Part shown: piece by piece, positions 62,743 through 64,000 of the stretch
Layout of the letters: every line of letters starts with the position of its first letter
Numbering within the stretch: the stretch's first letter is position 1
Source of the DNA: Subtercola lobariae
GTDB lineage: Bacteria; Actinomycetota; Actinomycetes; Actinomycetales; Microbacteriaceae
Direction of reading: 5' to 3'
Length of the DNA stretch: 64,000 nucleotides
Assembly: GCF_014640255.1 (NCBI RefSeq)
Contig: NZ_BMGP01000004.1
Span: forward strand, 124,001-188,000
The notes under the pieces: model-generated
Seen by the model: the letters and a program-made list of their open reading frames with translations, nothing else
Told to the model about the DNA's origin: nothing
The model's database searches: none
Position numbers and translations under genes: made by a program

Positions 62743-63897
62743 TCAGACGGCGTAGGCGCCGACGAGGCGCACGGCGCCGCCGTTGACACCCTTGGCGCCC
62801 TGCTCGAAGCCCGTGAAGTCGCGGGAGGTGGTGGCGACTTCGCCGATCTGCCAGGTACGGATTCCGTCTGCCGAGAGCGCTGCTGTGATCGCCGCGGCCG
62901 CGGGGGCTGCGACGATGGCGATCATTCCGATACCGAGGTTCCAGGTGCCTTCGGCCGACTCGAGGGTGGAGCCCGCCCAGTCGCTCAGCACGCGGAAGAC
63001 CGGCAGCGGCGACCACGTCGCGCGGTCGACCTCGACCCACGATCCGACAGGCAGCACGCGCGCGAGGTTCGCCGCGATTCCGCCGCCGGTGACGTGGCTG
63101 AGCGCGTGCACGGAGCCCATCGGCACTGCGATGTCGTAGCCTGCGTGGTCGAACCCGTCGGCACCCGTCGCGAAGCCCTGGGCGCCGCCGATCAGGCGCA
63201 GGAGGGGCGCGGTGTACAGCCGGGTGGGCTCGAGCAGAGCTTCACCGACCACGCCACCGAGTTCGGCCGAGGTGGAGCTGTACGAAACTCCGGCACCAGA
63301 GAGAATGTGGCGTACTAGTGAGAATCCGTTCGAGTGCAGGCCCGACGACTCGAGCGCCAGAACAACGTCGCCGGCGGCGACGCGCTCGGGGCCGAGCAGA
63401 GCATCCGCTTCGACCACACCTGTGGCAGCGCCCGCCACATCGTAATCGTCAGGCCCGAGCAGCCCCGGATGCTCGGCCGTCTCGCCCCCGACCAACGCTG
63501 TTCCGGTGGCGGCACACCCCCGCGCGATTCCGGCAACGATGTCGGCGATGCGCGCCGGAACAACCTTGCCGCAGGCGATGTAGTCCGTCATGAAGAGCGG
63601 CCGCGCGCCGACCACCACGATGTCGTCGACCACCATGCCCACCAGGTCTTGACCAATGGTGTCGTGCTTGTCGAGCGCCTGCGCGATGGCGACCTTCGTG
63701 CCGACGCCGTCGGTGGAGGTCGCGAGCAACGGGCGGCGGTACGCCGTGAGCGCCGACACGTCGAAGAGCCCCGCGAATCCGCCGAACCCGCCCACCACGT
63801 TCGGGCCGTGCGTGTTCGAGACCGCCGACTTCATGAGTTCGACCGCGAGGTCTCCGGCCGCGGTGTCGACCCCGGCTTCGGCGTAGCTGTTCGTCAT
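62743..63897 (-). CDS. purM: Phosphoribosylformylglycinamidine cyclo-ligase (AIR synthetase)
   Basis: The 384-residue enzyme closes the imidazole ring of FGAM with ATP to give AIR, step 5 of purine synthesis. Start: ATG with GGGAG upstream. PurM marks: YAEAGVDTAAGDLAVELMK, GFGGFAGLFDV, LATSTDGVGTKVAIA, DLVGMVVDDIVVVGARPLFMTDY, GGETAEHPGLL, ALESSGLHSNGFSLVR and HVTGGGIAANLARVLP. Length is a little above the usual 345-360. It converges on purDC; a palindrome lies upstream. Confidence 0.96.
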   Translation of the reverse strand: MTNSYAEAGVDTAAGDLAVELMKSAVSNTHGPNVVGGFGGFAGLFDVSALTAYRRPLLATSTDGVGTKVAIAQALDKHDTIGQDLVGMVVDDIVVVGARPLFMTDYIACGKVVPARIADIVAGIARGCAATGTALVGGETAEHPGLLGPDDYDVAGAATGVVEADALLGPERVAAGDVVLALESSGLHSNGFSLVRHILSGAGVSYSSTSAELGGVVGEALLEPTRLYTAPLLRLIGGAQGFATGADGFDHAGYDIAVPMGSVHALSHVTGGGIAANLARVLPVGSWVEVDRATWSPLPVFRVLSDWAGSTLESAEGTWNLGIGMIAIVAAPAAAAITAALSADGIRTWQIGEVATTSRDFTGFEQGAKGVNGGAVRLVGAYAV

Positions 63898-63938
63898 GCG
63901 CCCATTCTCCCAGACTCGCCCCTGCGCCGCGCCGCAGT

Positions 63939-63996
63939 GAGGCCGTTACGCCGTAGCGAGCCCGGCGTACCTGCCTCATCACGGCGTAACAGGCTC
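63939..63996. repeat. Palindrome upstream of purM, related to the 62.3-kb units
   Basis: GTTACGCCGT (63945-63954) pairs perfectly with ACGGCGTAAC (63981-63990); the stem extends outward to GAG/CTC with two mismatches. GTTACGCCGTAGC matches 11 of 13 bases of the left arm of the duplicated units. Confidence 0.7.
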
Positions 63997-64000
63997 ACTA

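Noticed and set aside
62190-62786. Open frame of 198 codons with two Cys-rich copies (CALCSDLTPAACARC) over the duplicated units
   Set aside because: The region also stays open in other frames, lacks a ribosome-binding site, and forms long palindromes that explain the kept sequence. One of the two substitutions is silent, so a peptide cannot be fully excluded.

Overview
The window is high-GC DNA with dense genes, short four-base ATGA overlaps, GTG/TTG starts and many leaderless-type promoters. These features, the gene content (DUF3073, SCP_3-type sterol carrier, DUF222-HNH, LuxR-type two-component systems, YhgE/MMPL exporters) and the constant recurrence of GGATGC/GCATCC point to an actinobacterium, most likely Microbacteriaceae; this is an inference from composition and content. 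No rRNA, tRNA, CRISPR array, prophage or insertion sequence was recognised.

Layout. 1-3.9 kb: a possible gene end, a small hypothetical gene, a secreted beta-helix (pectate-lyase-fold) protein, and an EamA exporter with a GntR regulator. 4.0-12.4 kb: an amino-sugar cluster: ROK repressor, sugar-binding lipoprotein, two permeases, NagZ-type GH3, ROK kinase, NagB. It has no NagA and no transporter ATPase. 12.4-16 kb: TetR/MFS pair, prolyl aminopeptidase, small hypothetical. 16.2-20.2 kb: ABC exporter plus two-component system in one operon. 20.5-24.3 kb: aquaporin, then a drug-type ABC exporter with its TetR regulator and two operator palindromes. 24.4-33.9 kb: acyl-CoA oxidase-like enzyme, RecQ, EamA exporter, DUF222-HNH protein, TMEM175-like channel, YVTN beta-propeller protein. 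33.9-46.1 kb: DEAD-box RNA helicase with a huge SYGDR-repeat N-terminus, then an export block (YhgE/Pip, an MMPL permease fused to a degenerate ABC-ATPase-like domain, TetR, HAE1-type RND). 46.2-48.8 kb: aldo/keto reductase and a lower-GC islet with two lineage-specific genes. 48.8-54.4 kb: glycerol regulon (SorC-type regulator, glpD, glpF, glpK) with three TGCAC...GTGCA palindromes. 54.5-59.4 kb: membrane proteins, APC permease, DUF3073, sterol-carrier protein. 59.8-63.9 kb: a fused purD-purC gene convergent with purM.

The most unusual material is non-coding. Four long perfect or near-perfect hairpins at a regular 47-50 nt pitch, each with a G5-6A(A/T) loop (C-rich on the other strand), sit between the divergent sterol-carrier and purDC genes (59485-59670) and outside both predicted transcripts. 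A 240-bp-period duplication of an 18-bp-stem palindrome lies between purDC and purM, with a diverged third relative upstream of purM. A second window-wide pattern is in-frame simple-repeat expansion in linkers of otherwise conserved proteins (PurD, NagB, RecQ, ROK kinase, GH3, regulators, ABC ATPases, DEAD helicase).
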